Assembly: GCA_965223405.1 (NCBI GenBank) | Contig: CBDCWO010000006.1 | Span: 992,001 to 1,056,000, forward strand | DNA length: 64,000 nt | Direction of reading: 5' to 3' | Origin: CBDCWO01 sp965223405 | GTDB taxonomy: Bacteria; Bacteroidota; Bacteroidia; Chitinophagales; Saprospiraceae | Part shown: in pieces, positions 1-9,284 of the stretch | Layout: every line of letters begins with the position of its first letter | Numbering within the stretch: position 1 is the stretch's first letter | Notes under the pieces: generated by a model | The model's input: the letters and a program-made list of their open reading frames with translations, nothing else | Databases searched by the model: none | Told to the model about the DNA's origin: nothing | Translations under genes and position numbers: made by a program

Positions 1-1011
1 CATAAAATCAAATAATTCAAGAACTTCCAAATAAACCGGAAAGTTAGAATTCCAACTGAATCCATATCCATCCGGATGTGCGAGCAAATCCCAAGAATGC
101 CCTTTCCCAGCCGCTGCGTCATATTTTTCAGCAAAAATGACCTCGGGGTTGTTATTATCATCGGTAAACAGGTCAGTAAAATTCTGGACTTTATCGCTCT
201 TCTTTCGATACAAGGTATAAGGACCCTCATTCAAAATTTTGGCCGATGCAGCTAAAGAACTCTGATAGTAAGCTTCAGCTTCTGAAGCTGGAAACCCCAG
301 CAGACCATTCAATTGTTGTGTACCAAATTTCGCAATACTGGCCGCATACAACATTGCTCTACTTTTAAAAGCCAGAGCTGCCCAGGAGGTTACCCTTCCA
401 TCATCTTCAGCAACTGATGGTAAGATTTGAGCAATAGCATCCATTTCGCTACCTATGAAATCATAAATCTCTTTTTCTGAATTCCTTGTAACAAATAATT
501 CAGATTCAGGAGCATCGATGGATTGTGCTTGGGTAATCAAAGGAACTCCTCCATATCTTTTCACCATTTCAAAATAGGCATGAGCACGAATGAATCGGGC
601 TTCCGATACCCGGGTGTTGATAAATTCCTGACTTAAGGATTCTGACTGGGATAACTTTTCAATAAATACATTACATTCCCTGATATGAGCATAGGGCCAA
701 TAATTCAAGGCTTTCGCACCTTGCTCATCAAAAATAGGTCCTATTACTTGCCCAAAAGGAGCTTGCCAAGGAGCAAAGTTTCGTGATTCCCCTCCGAAGG
801 CATTAATTAAGTTCATATTGTAACTGCTTTGTCCGGTAATATATACGAACAACGCATCGGTATAAAGGTCGGCTAAAAATGCATTGGAAAGATTTTCATC
901 CTCAAAAACCAGATCTTCCGCAATAATATCACTTCTGGTTAGTTCGAATGGATCTTCACACCCTAACAGTAAAACCAACGACATTATGGTTAAATATATA
1001 TATGATTTCAT
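1..1011 (-). CDS. SusD/RagB-family nutrient-binding outer-membrane lipoprotein (partial, C-terminus outside window)
   Basis: The reading frame is open from the start at 1011 to the window edge (337 codons, no stop), so the C-terminus is missing. The N-terminus is a lipoprotein signal (MKSYIYLTIMSLVLLLGCED) with the lipobox cysteine at about residue 18. The following helical sequence has SusD features, including a segment with FIRAHAYFEMVKRYGGVPL and later WAALAFKSRAMLYAAS, typical of the TPR-like SusD core. Family knowledge: SusD proteins sit on the outer leaflet as a lid over their SusC partner and capture glycans or peptides for TonB-dependent uptake. It starts 18 bp after the SusC stop, so the two are co-transcribed. 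The substrate cannot be read from this fragment. Confidence 0.93.
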   Translation of the reverse strand, partial: MKSYIYLTIMSLVLLLGCEDPFELTRSDIIAEDLVFEDENLSNAFLADLYTDALFVYITGQSSYNMNLINAFGGESRNFAPWQAPFGQVIGPIFDEQGAKALNYWPYAHIRECNVFIEKLSQSESLSQEFINTRVSEARFIRAHAYFEMVKRYGGVPLITQAQSIDAPESELFVTRNSEKEIYDFIGSEMDAIAQILPSVAEDDGRVTSWAALAFKSRAMLYAASIAKFGTQQLNGLLGFPASEAEAYYQSSLAASAKILNEGPYTLYRKKSDKVQNFTDLFTDDNNNPEVIFAEKYDAAAGKGHSWDLLAHPDGYGFSWNSNFPVYLEVLELFDFM

Positions 1012-1029
1012 TTTATTATATTTTTTTAG

Positions 1030-4000
1030 TTATAATGATACTCTTAACCCAAAGGTTATATTACGATGAAGTGGGTAATTCCTGGAAGGACTTGTCCTAG
1101 CTGCTTCCGGGTCAAAAGAATTTTTATAAATTCCCAGATTTGACAGAGTAAAAATATTCTCACCGGCTACATATAGTTGCAGATGGTTGATACCTACTTT
1201 AGAGGTGATCCGCTGAGGAATATCAAATCCCAAATTGATATTTTTCAACCTTAAATAAGTGACATCATACCGATAAAAATCGGAGTTCCTGGCATTGTTT
1301 GCACCGGGTGAAATCGTCGCGGCCGGCAATTGGGCATTGGGATTGACGTTTTCACCTGGATTGTCCTCCGCAGGCTGCCACCTTAAGTCATAATGATAGG
1401 TAAGGGGTGTCGAAAAATTGCTAAACATATTTCTAGCGGACCCGCTGATATTTATACTGAACCGAGATGCTCCTTGTAGTAAAACATTTAGACTTAATCC
1501 CTTATAATTAGCACCCAGAATCAATCCGTAAGCAAAGTCAGGCAGACCGCTGGCATAAGCAATTTGATCCTGGTCTCGAAAATCAATGACTCCATCACTA
1601 TTCAAATCAACATATTTAATATCTCCAGGACGAAGGGTACTATTATCCTGATCGTCTTGGATCACTGAATGATTGTCAATTTCTGCTTGGTTCATAAATA
1701 TACCATCTGATATATATCCGAAATTTCGGTTTACCCACTGATTTTCACGACCAAAGATTCTCAATTGATCCGGATCTGTAAATTTTTCTTCATCAAATAC
1801 ATTTCCCCATTTTGCCCTCGCAAAGGTGATATTAGGTGAAATGTCCAATCTTAAATCACCGATTCGTTGTCTATAGGTTAGTTGTAATTCAACTCCCCTG
1901 TTTGTTCTGCTATTTAAGTTGACCAATGGAAGTGCTCCTCCAAAAGTACTGGGAATCGCTTTCAGATTTTGCCCAAGTAGCCCTTCTCTGTTACGGTAGA
2001 AAAAATCAGCTTCCAAATCCAACTTTCCCTGCAAAAAAGCCACTTCAAATCCAATATTATATAAAGTGATTTCCTCCCATGTTAACAAGGGATTGACGAG
2101 TCCCAAAGTCTGTATCTGTGGTTGGGCAGAATTATTACCTAAAATGTATGGTTTTCCTGAGTTTACTTGTGCGTATCCGGTGAGATAATCAAATCCGGAT
2201 AATCCATTGGCAGTATCATCTCCTAGCTGTGAATAGGACGCCCGTAATTTTAGGCGGTCTATGACGTTGGAAGTCCCTTGCATAAAAGGTTCTTGTGACA
2301 TGATCCAACCGGCAGATACGCTGGGGAAATAGCCCCATCTGCGCTCCGGAGAAAACAGCACATTACCATCCGCTCTAAAAGTCGCTTCAAATAAATAACG
2401 TTGCTTAAATTTGTAATTTAATCTACCGATAAAACTCTTTCTTCCAATATTGGATCCGGAAGATCCGAAATTGGTTTGTAAGTCCTCCGAACCTGAAAAA
2501 AGCTCAGGTATAAGTGTTGACAATAAGTCCTGTCTTTGAGCGGAAACCGAATTAAATTTTCTGGTTAATTGTTCTCCTACGGCAAGCAATTTAAAATCAT
2601 GGTCGGCAATGGTTTTGGCATATTCAACCGATAGCAAAGGATATAGCTGATTGCTTCTAAACTGCGCATCACTGATTGCGGTTCTGGGACGATTAACACC
2701 ATGATCAACATAGGTATCGGTTTCCTGGTTATACTGCCATACATGATAACTATTTGATAATACTTTGGTAGCTCGATTGACCTGAACTGTATTCACCTCC
2801 GCTTTAATTTTCAATCCATCTACAAAAGGAAAATTATATTGGATTCCTATTTTTCCTCTGAAGGTATCATCCCGGCGATTGGTCCATCCATAATGCTTTT
2901 GGGAGGAACTTGCAATAGGATTTCGTTGTGAAAAACCGGCATAGGCAACACCCAATTCAGGATCGGGTATTTCTGTTGGATAAATAGGTAGTGAAGTTTG
3001 TAGGTCATTAAAAATTCCCGAGGGATCCCGAGCGGATTCTCTCCAATCATAGCGATAGGATAGATCCATATTAAAGCTCAAGTTCTTATTGATATCTACA
3101 TCAATGTTGGTTCTGGCGTTAATGCGGTCGTAATCATAATCCCGACTGCGGAAATAGCCTTCTTGCTGAGTCATCCCTAAAGAAGTAAAGTACCTAACGT
3201 TATCTGTTCCTCCTGAAACTTTCAAACTGTGTTGTTGCATCGGAGCAAAATTCTTTACCAAGGCATCTACCCAATCTCCTCCTTCATACCCGGGTGCTCC
3301 TGACTTGTAATTAGCCAGATCTTCTTCGGTAAAAGTCGCATTGATATCACCAATATCATTCAGGTCAGCCTCCCGACGCAATTCTACATATTGGGCAGCT
3401 GTAGTGTGCTGCAAAAATGCAGTAGCTTCCTGTAAGGTCAAACTGCCATCGTAGGATATTCGAGCCGGCCCTTTTTGGCCTCTTTTAGTGGTTACTAAAA
3501 TAACTCCATTTCCTGCTCTGGATCCATACACGGCAGCAGATGCATCTTTGAGGATAGATATACTTTCAATGTCATTAGGATCAATGCGTGTCAAACCTCC
3601 TACCATTTCTACTCCATCTACCAGGACAAGTGGACTACCCTGAAAGCCTCGAATCCTGATGGTGGTATTATCGCTACCGGGTAATCCGGAGTTTTGCTTT
3701 GTAATTACTCCGGGAACCCGGCCACTCAATAGCCCGGTGGTACTCGCTACCGGGACGACGGTTAAGTCTTCATTTTTTATGGATCCAACGGATCCTGTAA
3801 CATTAATCTTTTGCTGTGTACCATATCCGGTAACCACTACTTCGGTTAACTGTTCCATAACTTCTACCATGGAAATGTTGATAACGGTTCGTCCGGCCAC
3901 AGCCTCCTCTATAGTGTTGTACCCCAGATAGGAGATTTGTAAGACGCCGTCAGGATTGACGGAGATCGAAAAATTCCCATCAACATCAGTTACTGCTCCA

Positions 4001-4155
4001 TTGGAGGTTCCTTTTTCCAGAATATTTACTCCAATCAAGGGCTCCTCTCCAGAGGTAACCTTACCGGTAACCTGCACTTTCTGGGCTAGTAATCCACTTC
4101 CCAATAGTACTAAAAGCACTAGAAGGAATAATCGACTAATAGTAATTTCTTTCAT
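1030..4155 (-). CDS. SusC/RagA-family TonB-linked outer-membrane transporter
   Basis: 1041 residues, normal for SusC. Order: signal peptide (about 1-24, ending LLAQ), a carboxypeptidase-regulatory-like beta-sandwich (about 27-105, GKVTSGEEPLIGVNI...), the SusC-type junction VVVTGYGTQQK, a TonB plug (about 115-225, including VLVDGVEM and the DIESISILKDASAAVYGSRA signature), then a large beta-barrel to the C-terminal region ending LHRNITFGLRVSL. It forms the outer-membrane channel that imports oligomers bound by SusD, energised by TonB-ExbBD. It is first in the susCD pair. A 510-bp intergenic stretch, most of it an inverted-repeat element, separates it from the hybrid regulator upstream, which probably controls it. 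Confidence 0.96.
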   Translation of the reverse strand: MKEITISRLFLLVLLVLLGSGLLAQKVQVTGKVTSGEEPLIGVNILEKGTSNGAVTDVDGNFSISVNPDGVLQISYLGYNTIEEAVAGRTVINISMVEVMEQLTEVVVTGYGTQQKINVTGSVGSIKNEDLTVVPVASTTGLLSGRVPGVITKQNSGLPGSDNTTIRIRGFQGSPLVLVDGVEMVGGLTRIDPNDIESISILKDASAAVYGSRAGNGVILVTTKRGQKGPARISYDGSLTLQEATAFLQHTTAAQYVELRREADLNDIGDINATFTEEDLANYKSGAPGYEGGDWVDALVKNFAPMQQHSLKVSGGTDNVRYFTSLGMTQQEGYFRSRDYDYDRINARTNIDVDINKNLSFNMDLSYRYDWRESARDPSGIFNDLQTSLPIYPTEIPDPELGVAYAGFSQRNPIASSSQKHYGWTNRRDDTFRGKIGIQYNFPFVDGLKIKAEVNTVQVNRATKVLSNSYHVWQYNQETDTYVDHGVNRPRTAISDAQFRSNQLYPLLSVEYAKTIADHDFKLLAVGEQLTRKFNSVSAQRQDLLSTLIPELFSGSEDLQTNFGSSGSNIGRKSFIGRLNYKFKQRYLFEATFRADGNVLFSPERRWGYFPSVSAGWIMSQEPFMQGTSNVIDRLKLRASYSQLGDDTANGLSGFDYLTGYAQVNSGKPYILGNNSAQPQIQTLGLVNPLLTWEEITLYNIGFEVAFLQGKLDLEADFFYRNREGLLGQNLKAIPSTFGGALPLVNLNSRTNRGVELQLTYRQRIGDLRLDISPNITFARAKWGNVFDEEKFTDPDQLRIFGRENQWVNRNFGYISDGIFMNQAEIDNHSVIQDDQDNSTLRPGDIKYVDLNSDGVIDFRDQDQIAYASGLPDFAYGLILGANYKGLSLNVLLQGASRFSINISGSARNMFSNFSTPLTYHYDLRWQPAEDNPGENVNPNAQLPAATISPGANNARNSDFYRYDVTYLRLKNINLGFDIPQRITSKVGINHLQLYVAGENIFTLSNLGIYKNSFDPEAARTSPSRNYPLHRNITFGLRVSL

Positions 4156-4381
4156 AATATCAAAATAGGTTAAATCGGTTAAGAAAATTGTTCTTAATTA
4201 GGTTGAAAAGTTAATCACCCATAATTATTTATATGGGGTACGAATTCACCAATGAGAGGGTTCATATTCTGAAAACATGGATTCGTTCTATCTGTAGACC
4301 TGTAATCCGGTGAAAGCTGTTGTTAAATCGGGGAAAAGATGAAATATATAAATATCTGCATGTACTCTCGATTCACTTGAA
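4156..4381. other. Leader region upstream of susC
   Basis: About 225 bp of AT-rich non-coding DNA between the susC start and the inverted-repeat element at 4382-4678. It must carry the susC promoter, and possibly the site bound by the AraC domain of the neighbouring hybrid regulator, because no other gene lies between them. No convincing TAnnTTTG box or operator could be picked by eye. Confidence 0.4.
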
Positions 4382-4678
4382 TGAAGTTGTTTAAAAAACG
4401 CCATTGATTGGCTGAAGATAAACGTTTGGAAACAAGATGAAGCTTTGTGCGTATATCGTAGCCATAGTTATGAGACTAGAAACCGGCCAGCGCCGTTGGG
4501 CAGGAAGCTGACTGTGCCTTTGTGAAGATGCTACGGTCGCTTGCGCCATAGCTGGCTTCAGCGACGGAGCACGAAGCTAAGAGTATTGGTTCTCATCTCG
4601 CCTGATTTAACATAGTACCAAAGTACTGCAGGCAGGTGATTTATCTGCAAGCATTATGATATGTTTTAAACAACTTCA
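4382..4678. mobile_element. MITE-like inverted-repeat element (TGAAGTTGTTTAAAA family)
   Basis: The 15-bp termini TGAAGTTGTTTAAAA (4382-4396) and its exact reverse complement (4664-4678) bound a 297-bp non-coding segment with a GC-richer, hairpin-prone centre (about 4455-4590). The right terminus lies inside the 3' end of the hybrid regulator and encodes its last residues and stop. A related element lies at 21748-21946, with the same termini apart from one base (TGAAGTCGTTTAAAA) and a shared subterminal GATATGTT. No transposase is present, so it would be non-autonomous. No clear target duplication was seen. Confidence 0.6.
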
Positions 4679-7600
4679 ATATCCCGAAATTCCGAAGGGT
4701 TGAGTTGGTATAGTTTTTTGAAGCATTTTCGGAAATATTTAACACTACTAAATCCAACTTTATATGCGACCTCTGTAACAGACAATTCACCTTCCCTTAG
4801 TAACTGAGCTGCATTCTTTAAGCGCACATCTCTTATGAATTCAACAACTGACTTTCCCGTCACCATTTTGATCTTACGATACAGATTTGATTGACTGAGA
4901 TAAAGTTCTTCTGCCAGTTGGCCTACGTCAAAATTGATGTCTTCCAAATGGGCTTCTACCAATTGTATGGCCTTAAAGACCAACTTTTCTTCTCTATTCA
5001 GGGGACTGTCTGAGGTAGATTCGAAAAACAATTGTTTGCGATAATATTCTTTAAGGTACTCCCTATTTTTTAGGATGGAAACTAATTTTGATTTTAATGA
5101 GGTTACACTAAATGGCTTGGTGATGTAATCCTCGGCACCAATCTCTAAACTATTGGATTCATATACCTGCGAAGTTCTAGCCGTCAAAAGCACAATCGGT
5201 ATATGAGCTGTCAAATCATTAGACTTTAATTTTTCACACATACCAATTCCGTCTAAAACCGGCATCATGACATCGCTAATGACCAGATCAGGTAAATACT
5301 CCAGAGTCATTTCATAACCTTCTTTTCCATTTCCGGCAACTTCAATTATAAATTCTGACTCAAGCACTTGCTGCATATATTCCCTCAGCTCAAGATTGTC
5401 TTCTACAATTAAGAGTTTATACTTTTTATTATGATCATTGATTTGATCCAGGTAAATTTTGGGATGGTTTCTTTTGCTCTCCATTTGATTTTTGTCCTTG
5501 CCTAAGTAGTGTTCTATATGCTCACTATTATGGAAATTTGTATTGACCTGATTTTTAGGCAAGTGGTTTTTACCAAATGGTAATTTAATGATAAAAGAAG
5601 TAATATTAGTGTTGCTATTCGTGGCAGATACTTCGCCTTTGTGCAATTTGACTATTCCACTTACCAAAGACAATCCTATTCCTGTACCAACGGAATTCGA
5701 TTGAGACGAATTTTTAACCTGATAATATGGATTAAAGATTTTTTCTAATTCGCTGCTTGGAATACTTGGACCGTTATTATTCACTTTGATTTCGAGATAA
5801 TTTTCCACCAGAATTTCATTCTCATAAATACCTTCCTTTGAATCATCTCCAAATACGGAAAGGTGAATACTTATTTGCCCCTCCTGGTGGGTATGTTTAT
5901 AAGCATTAGATAACAAATTTATCATAACAGTTTCCATTTTATTCCGGTCATAGGTAAGTTTGATAAACTCAGACACAGAATGAAATTGATAATCAATGCT
6001 CGAATTGGAAGTGCTTTGTGAAAAAATCAGAAATAATTCTTTGCAAAATTTGACAAAATTACCTTCTGCAGTAAAAAGTTGCATGTTGCCGGTTTCCATT
6101 TTTCTGAATTCCAGCAATTGATTGGTTAGATTGAGCAACCGATTAGTACTTCGATACATAATTTTCAACCTGTCAGTAGTCTGTTTTCCAAGATTTGAAT
6201 GATTTAACAGGTCTTCCAATGGGCTCTTTATCAGTGTCAATGGACTGCGTAACTCATGAGAAATTTTGGTAAAAAAAGATAATTTGGACCGATCCAATTC
6301 ATGCTCTTTTTCAGCAAGGATCAGTTCATTTTTAAGACTAAGTTGCTTCAATGTGAATCTCCGGTACAACACAAGACCTATTCCAATCAAAATGGCATAA
6401 ATTATAAAGGCAAGTACGGTGCCGTACCATGGTTTTTGAATGTACAAGTCCAGCATAGCCAATTTTTCATTCCAAACACCATCGCTATTCGATACTTTAA
6501 CTCTAAAGGTGTACCTTCCTGGAGGCATATTGAGATAATTTGCGGTCAAATTCGGATAAGTAGTGTTATTCCATTCTTGATCATAACCTACCAGTTGATA
6601 TTTATATTGATTCTTTTCCGGTGAATTAAACTGTAAACCGACAAAACTTATAGACAAATCATTTTGAGTTGAGTTTAGTGTGATTGAGTTAGTATTAACC
6701 AGTGAAAATGATAATGGCGTATTGGTTTTCTTATTATTCACGTTCACCTTCGTAATGTATACTTTGGGCAAGGTGGTTTCCGGAGAAATCTCACCAGGAA
6801 CAAAATAATTAATCCCATTTATGCCACCAAAGTATAATACCCCCTGATCATCTTTAAATACAGCCCCGACCTTAAAAGAATTGCTTTGCAGGCCGTCCTG
6901 ATAGTCAAATTTTTCAAAAATTTTTGTCTCCGGATTAAACCTACACAAACCAACGCCACTTATCCATATATTGCCTTGGTCATCTTCTGCCAATGCCTCA
7001 ATATCATTATCCGGTAAGCCATTATCGGTTGTATAACGGATAAATTGACAATTTCCCGATGCCGTATCATAGAGTACCTGATTCAGGCCTCCAGCTAAGG
7101 TTCCAAGCCATAAGCGTTTTTTCCGGTCTCTCATTATCTGCCAGGCATGATTGCTACTAATACTTTGTATATTAGTTGGGTCATATTTGAATGATTCCCA
7201 CTGAAAATCATCCGTTCCGGACCAGCTTACGCGATTTAGACCAGCGTCCCTGGTAGAAATCCACATGGCACCATCGAGGGGATCGCAGTAGACATCAGTA
7301 AGTTTGTTCGAGGAAATCGAATTGGGATTGCGTGGATTGTTCACATATTGTATCTGACTATTATGTTCTATATCAATTATGAACAGTCCTCGCAGGAAAG
7401 TACTTACCCACAGCCTCCCTTGCCTATCTTCCGCTATTCTCATGAGATTGTACATCCGATTAGAATTTGTTTCCAAAAGCTGGTTAGTTGAGACTAATTC
7501 CAATCCTCTATCTTGTAAATTGGCCTTGTACAATCCTCCGAATTTTGATCCAATCCACAATAGACCTCGACTATCTCTGAAAATAAAAGAGATGTATTCT

Positions 7601-8823
7601 TCCTCCATATGGCGGCTTTGAATTTCGAAATCACCATTTTTATTATTACGAGAAAAAATAACCAATCCTGTGCGAGTTCCCATTAAAACTTTGTCTGATT
7701 TATCACGATATATGCTGGTAACGATATTATCCGAACTGGCAGGGTCATACAAATGGGAAAATGGTTTTCGTTTCAAATGGGTATAAAAAACACCAACACC
7801 GATGTTTCCGATCCAAAGTACCCCAAAACTATCCTCTAAAAAACAAGAATTATCGTATTTGAATATTTTCCTAAAATCCAGTTCACTCAACTGAGATCTG
7901 CTATATCCTTGATCAAGTAAATAGGTGCCTTTATTCGTCCCAATCCAAATATTTTTGGTATTGTCTTCAAATAGATTATCTATCCGTTCACCAAATTCAT
8001 ATTTAAAGGAATAAGCTATGTGGTTGGTAAAAACATCTCCTTTTATTTCTACCCTGACCAACGATTGATTCGTCGCCACCCACAGGTGATTATCCGTAGG
8101 ATAAATGCTATTCATGTTTTCATTCTTGGCTAAGGAAAAATTCGGTATTTCAACCGGATGGAAGGTGTTGCTTTCTTCATTATAGAGATGAATGGTGTTG
8201 TTACTCAAGAGACAATACAACTTCCCGGAACCATACTTTATTTCGTTGATCTCCACATGTTCACTTGGGGTTATATGCTCTTTGGGGTAAGTAATGATAT
8301 CGGTAATATCACCGCTTTCATTGAGTAAATATCTACCCAATCCGAAAGGTTTTTGATTAACCCACACATCACCAATATCGTCAATAATTAATGCCAAACC
8401 ATCTGAAGCATCACTAATTATATGGTGAAAAGGTAGATCGATCTCATGAAATACCATTTCTTCGGGATGGAATCTGAAAAGTCCCTGGTTTTCGATAAAC
8501 ACCCAAATCCGGCCACTTCTATCCACAAGCAGGGATTGAATGCGATTGCCCGGCATCTCTTGCGGATCATTGACATTGTATTTATAAGTGATTATCCTAT
8601 AACCGTCATATTTATTTAAACCATTATTGGTACCAATCCAGATGTACCCCATGGAGTCCTGAGCCAGACACAGCACATCACTGTGAGAGAGGTTTTCATT
8701 GACAGTAATCGATTTAAAGCGATAAGGCTGGTGTAGTTTGTTCCCCCATACCAAAGTATTAATCACAATACACCAAAATATTGCTGTCAGTGTGAGATAT
8801 TTTGTGATTTTACTGTTAATCAT
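4666..8823 (-). CDS. Hybrid two-component system sensor/response regulator (HTCS) with AraC output domain
   Basis: 1385 residues in the canonical HTCS order: N-terminal signal/anchor segment (about 8-26); two seven-bladed Reg_prop-type propellers (about 35-735; recurring IWIGTNNGLNKYD-like blades); a Y_Y_Y domain (about 740-800); a transmembrane helix (about 798-820); HisKA with the phospho-accepting His in SHELRSPL (about 855); HATPase with N box NLLSNAYKHT and G boxes; a receiver domain with phospho-Asp in ISDVMMP (about 1184) and Lys in TKPF; and an AraC helix-turn-helix at the C-terminus. Family knowledge: the periplasmic propellers sense an oligosaccharide and the AraC domain activates the adjacent susCD genes. 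Unusually, the last codons and the stop lie in the inverted repeat of the element downstream. Confidence 0.96.
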   Translation of the reverse strand: MINSKITKYLTLTAIFWCIVINTLVWGNKLHQPYRFKSITVNENLSHSDVLCLAQDSMGYIWIGTNNGLNKYDGYRIITYKYNVNDPQEMPGNRIQSLLVDRSGRIWVFIENQGLFRFHPEEMVFHEIDLPFHHIISDASDGLALIIDDIGDVWVNQKPFGLGRYLLNESGDITDIITYPKEHITPSEHVEINEIKYGSGKLYCLLSNNTIHLYNEESNTFHPVEIPNFSLAKNENMNSIYPTDNHLWVATNQSLVRVEIKGDVFTNHIAYSFKYEFGERIDNLFEDNTKNIWIGTNKGTYLLDQGYSRSQLSELDFRKIFKYDNSCFLEDSFGVLWIGNIGVGVFYTHLKRKPFSHLYDPASSDNIVTSIYRDKSDKVLMGTRTGLVIFSRNNKNGDFEIQSRHMEEEYISFIFRDSRGLLWIGSKFGGLYKANLQDRGLELVSTNQLLETNSNRMYNLMRIAEDRQGRLWVSTFLRGLFIIDIEHNSQIQYVNNPRNPNSISSNKLTDVYCDPLDGAMWISTRDAGLNRVSWSGTDDFQWESFKYDPTNIQSISSNHAWQIMRDRKKRLWLGTLAGGLNQVLYDTASGNCQFIRYTTDNGLPDNDIEALAEDDQGNIWISGVGLCRFNPETKIFEKFDYQDGLQSNSFKVGAVFKDDQGVLYFGGINGINYFVPGEISPETTLPKVYITKVNVNNKKTNTPLSFSLVNTNSITLNSTQNDLSISFVGLQFNSPEKNQYKYQLVGYDQEWNNTTYPNLTANYLNMPPGRYTFRVKVSNSDGVWNEKLAMLDLYIQKPWYGTVLAFIIYAILIGIGLVLYRRFTLKQLSLKNELILAEKEHELDRSKLSFFTKISHELRSPLTLIKSPLEDLLNHSNLGKQTTDRLKIMYRSTNRLLNLTNQLLEFRKMETGNMQLFTAEGNFVKFCKELFLIFSQSTSNSSIDYQFHSVSEFIKLTYDRNKMETVMINLLSNAYKHTHQEGQISIHLSVFGDDSKEGIYENEILVENYLEIKVNNNGPSIPSSELEKIFNPYYQVKNSSQSNSVGTGIGLSLVSGIVKLHKGEVSATNSNTNITSFIIKLPFGKNHLPKNQVNTNFHNSEHIEHYLGKDKNQMESKRNHPKIYLDQINDHNKKYKLLIVEDNLELREYMQQVLESEFIIEVAGNGKEGYEMTLEYLPDLVISDVMMPVLDGIGMCEKLKSNDLTAHIPIVLLTARTSQVYESNSLEIGAEDYITKPFSVTSLKSKLVSILKNREYLKEYYRKQLFFESTSDSPLNREEKLVFKAIQLVEAHLEDINFDVGQLAEELYLSQSNLYRKIKMVTGKSVVEFIRDVRLKNAAQLLREGELSVTEVAYKVGFSSVKYFRKCFKKLYQLNPSEFRDIEVV

Positions 8824-8990
8824 CTATTCTCTTTTATTCGGAAAATAGCCATAATATTTCATTTTACCCTCTTCCCGACTCACTAATCTTGTCAGAAATC
8901 AGAAATCAAACAACAAATATCAAGTCCACCTTTATCTTCTGTCTGCTATTGAATTCTTACTTCTAATGTATCGTACTTATGGGTGAAGAC

Positions 8991-9016
8991 TTGATGCTCA
9001 CATTGGTTTAATTTTG
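8991..9016 (+). promoter_or_regulatory. Bacteroidota-type promoter upstream of small ORF
   Basis: A TTG at 8991-8993 and a perfect TAnnTTTG box (TAATTTTG, 9009-9016) lie about 18 nt apart and point at the small ORF beginning at 9059. Spacing and boxes match the phylum's primary sigma-factor consensus. Prediction by eye. Confidence 0.45.
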
Positions 9017-9058
9017 CCTCAAGCGAAGGAATGTTTATTACATTTTTATCAATTGCAA

Positions 9059-9256
9059 ATGTATACTATGCCAGAGTTTCAAAAGGACCAAGAAGCCAAA
9101 GGATTCAGACTAATTTCTCATCAGGCAAAAAGGCACAATTTAACAGAATGGGATCGTTCAATCCTGGAATCCGCAAGTCGGTCATTTCTACATTCGTTAC
9201 AGGAAATCGAGAAACTAATTTCCAAATACAATCAAAGGATTAATCAAACCAAATAG
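9059..9256 (+). CDS. Small hypothetical protein
   Basis: An open frame of 65 codons from ATG at 9059, or 62 from ATG at 9068. An in-frame TTG at 9014 would lie inside the predicted -7 box, so it is unlikely to be the start. The product is charged and predicted helical, with no signal peptide or membrane segment (MPEFQKDQEAKGFRLISHQA...). I do not recognise a family. Support comes from the upstream promoter-like sequence and the amphipathic composition. It lies between the divergently read hybrid regulator and the convergent OmpA-type gene. It may be a small cytosolic protein or a chance ORF. Confidence 0.4.
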   Translation: MYTMPEFQKDQEAKGFRLISHQAKRHNLTEWDRSILESASRSFLHSLQEIEKLISKYNQRINQTK

Positions 9257-9284
9257 GATTAAGCCTCTAGAAAACTTCCAAACC

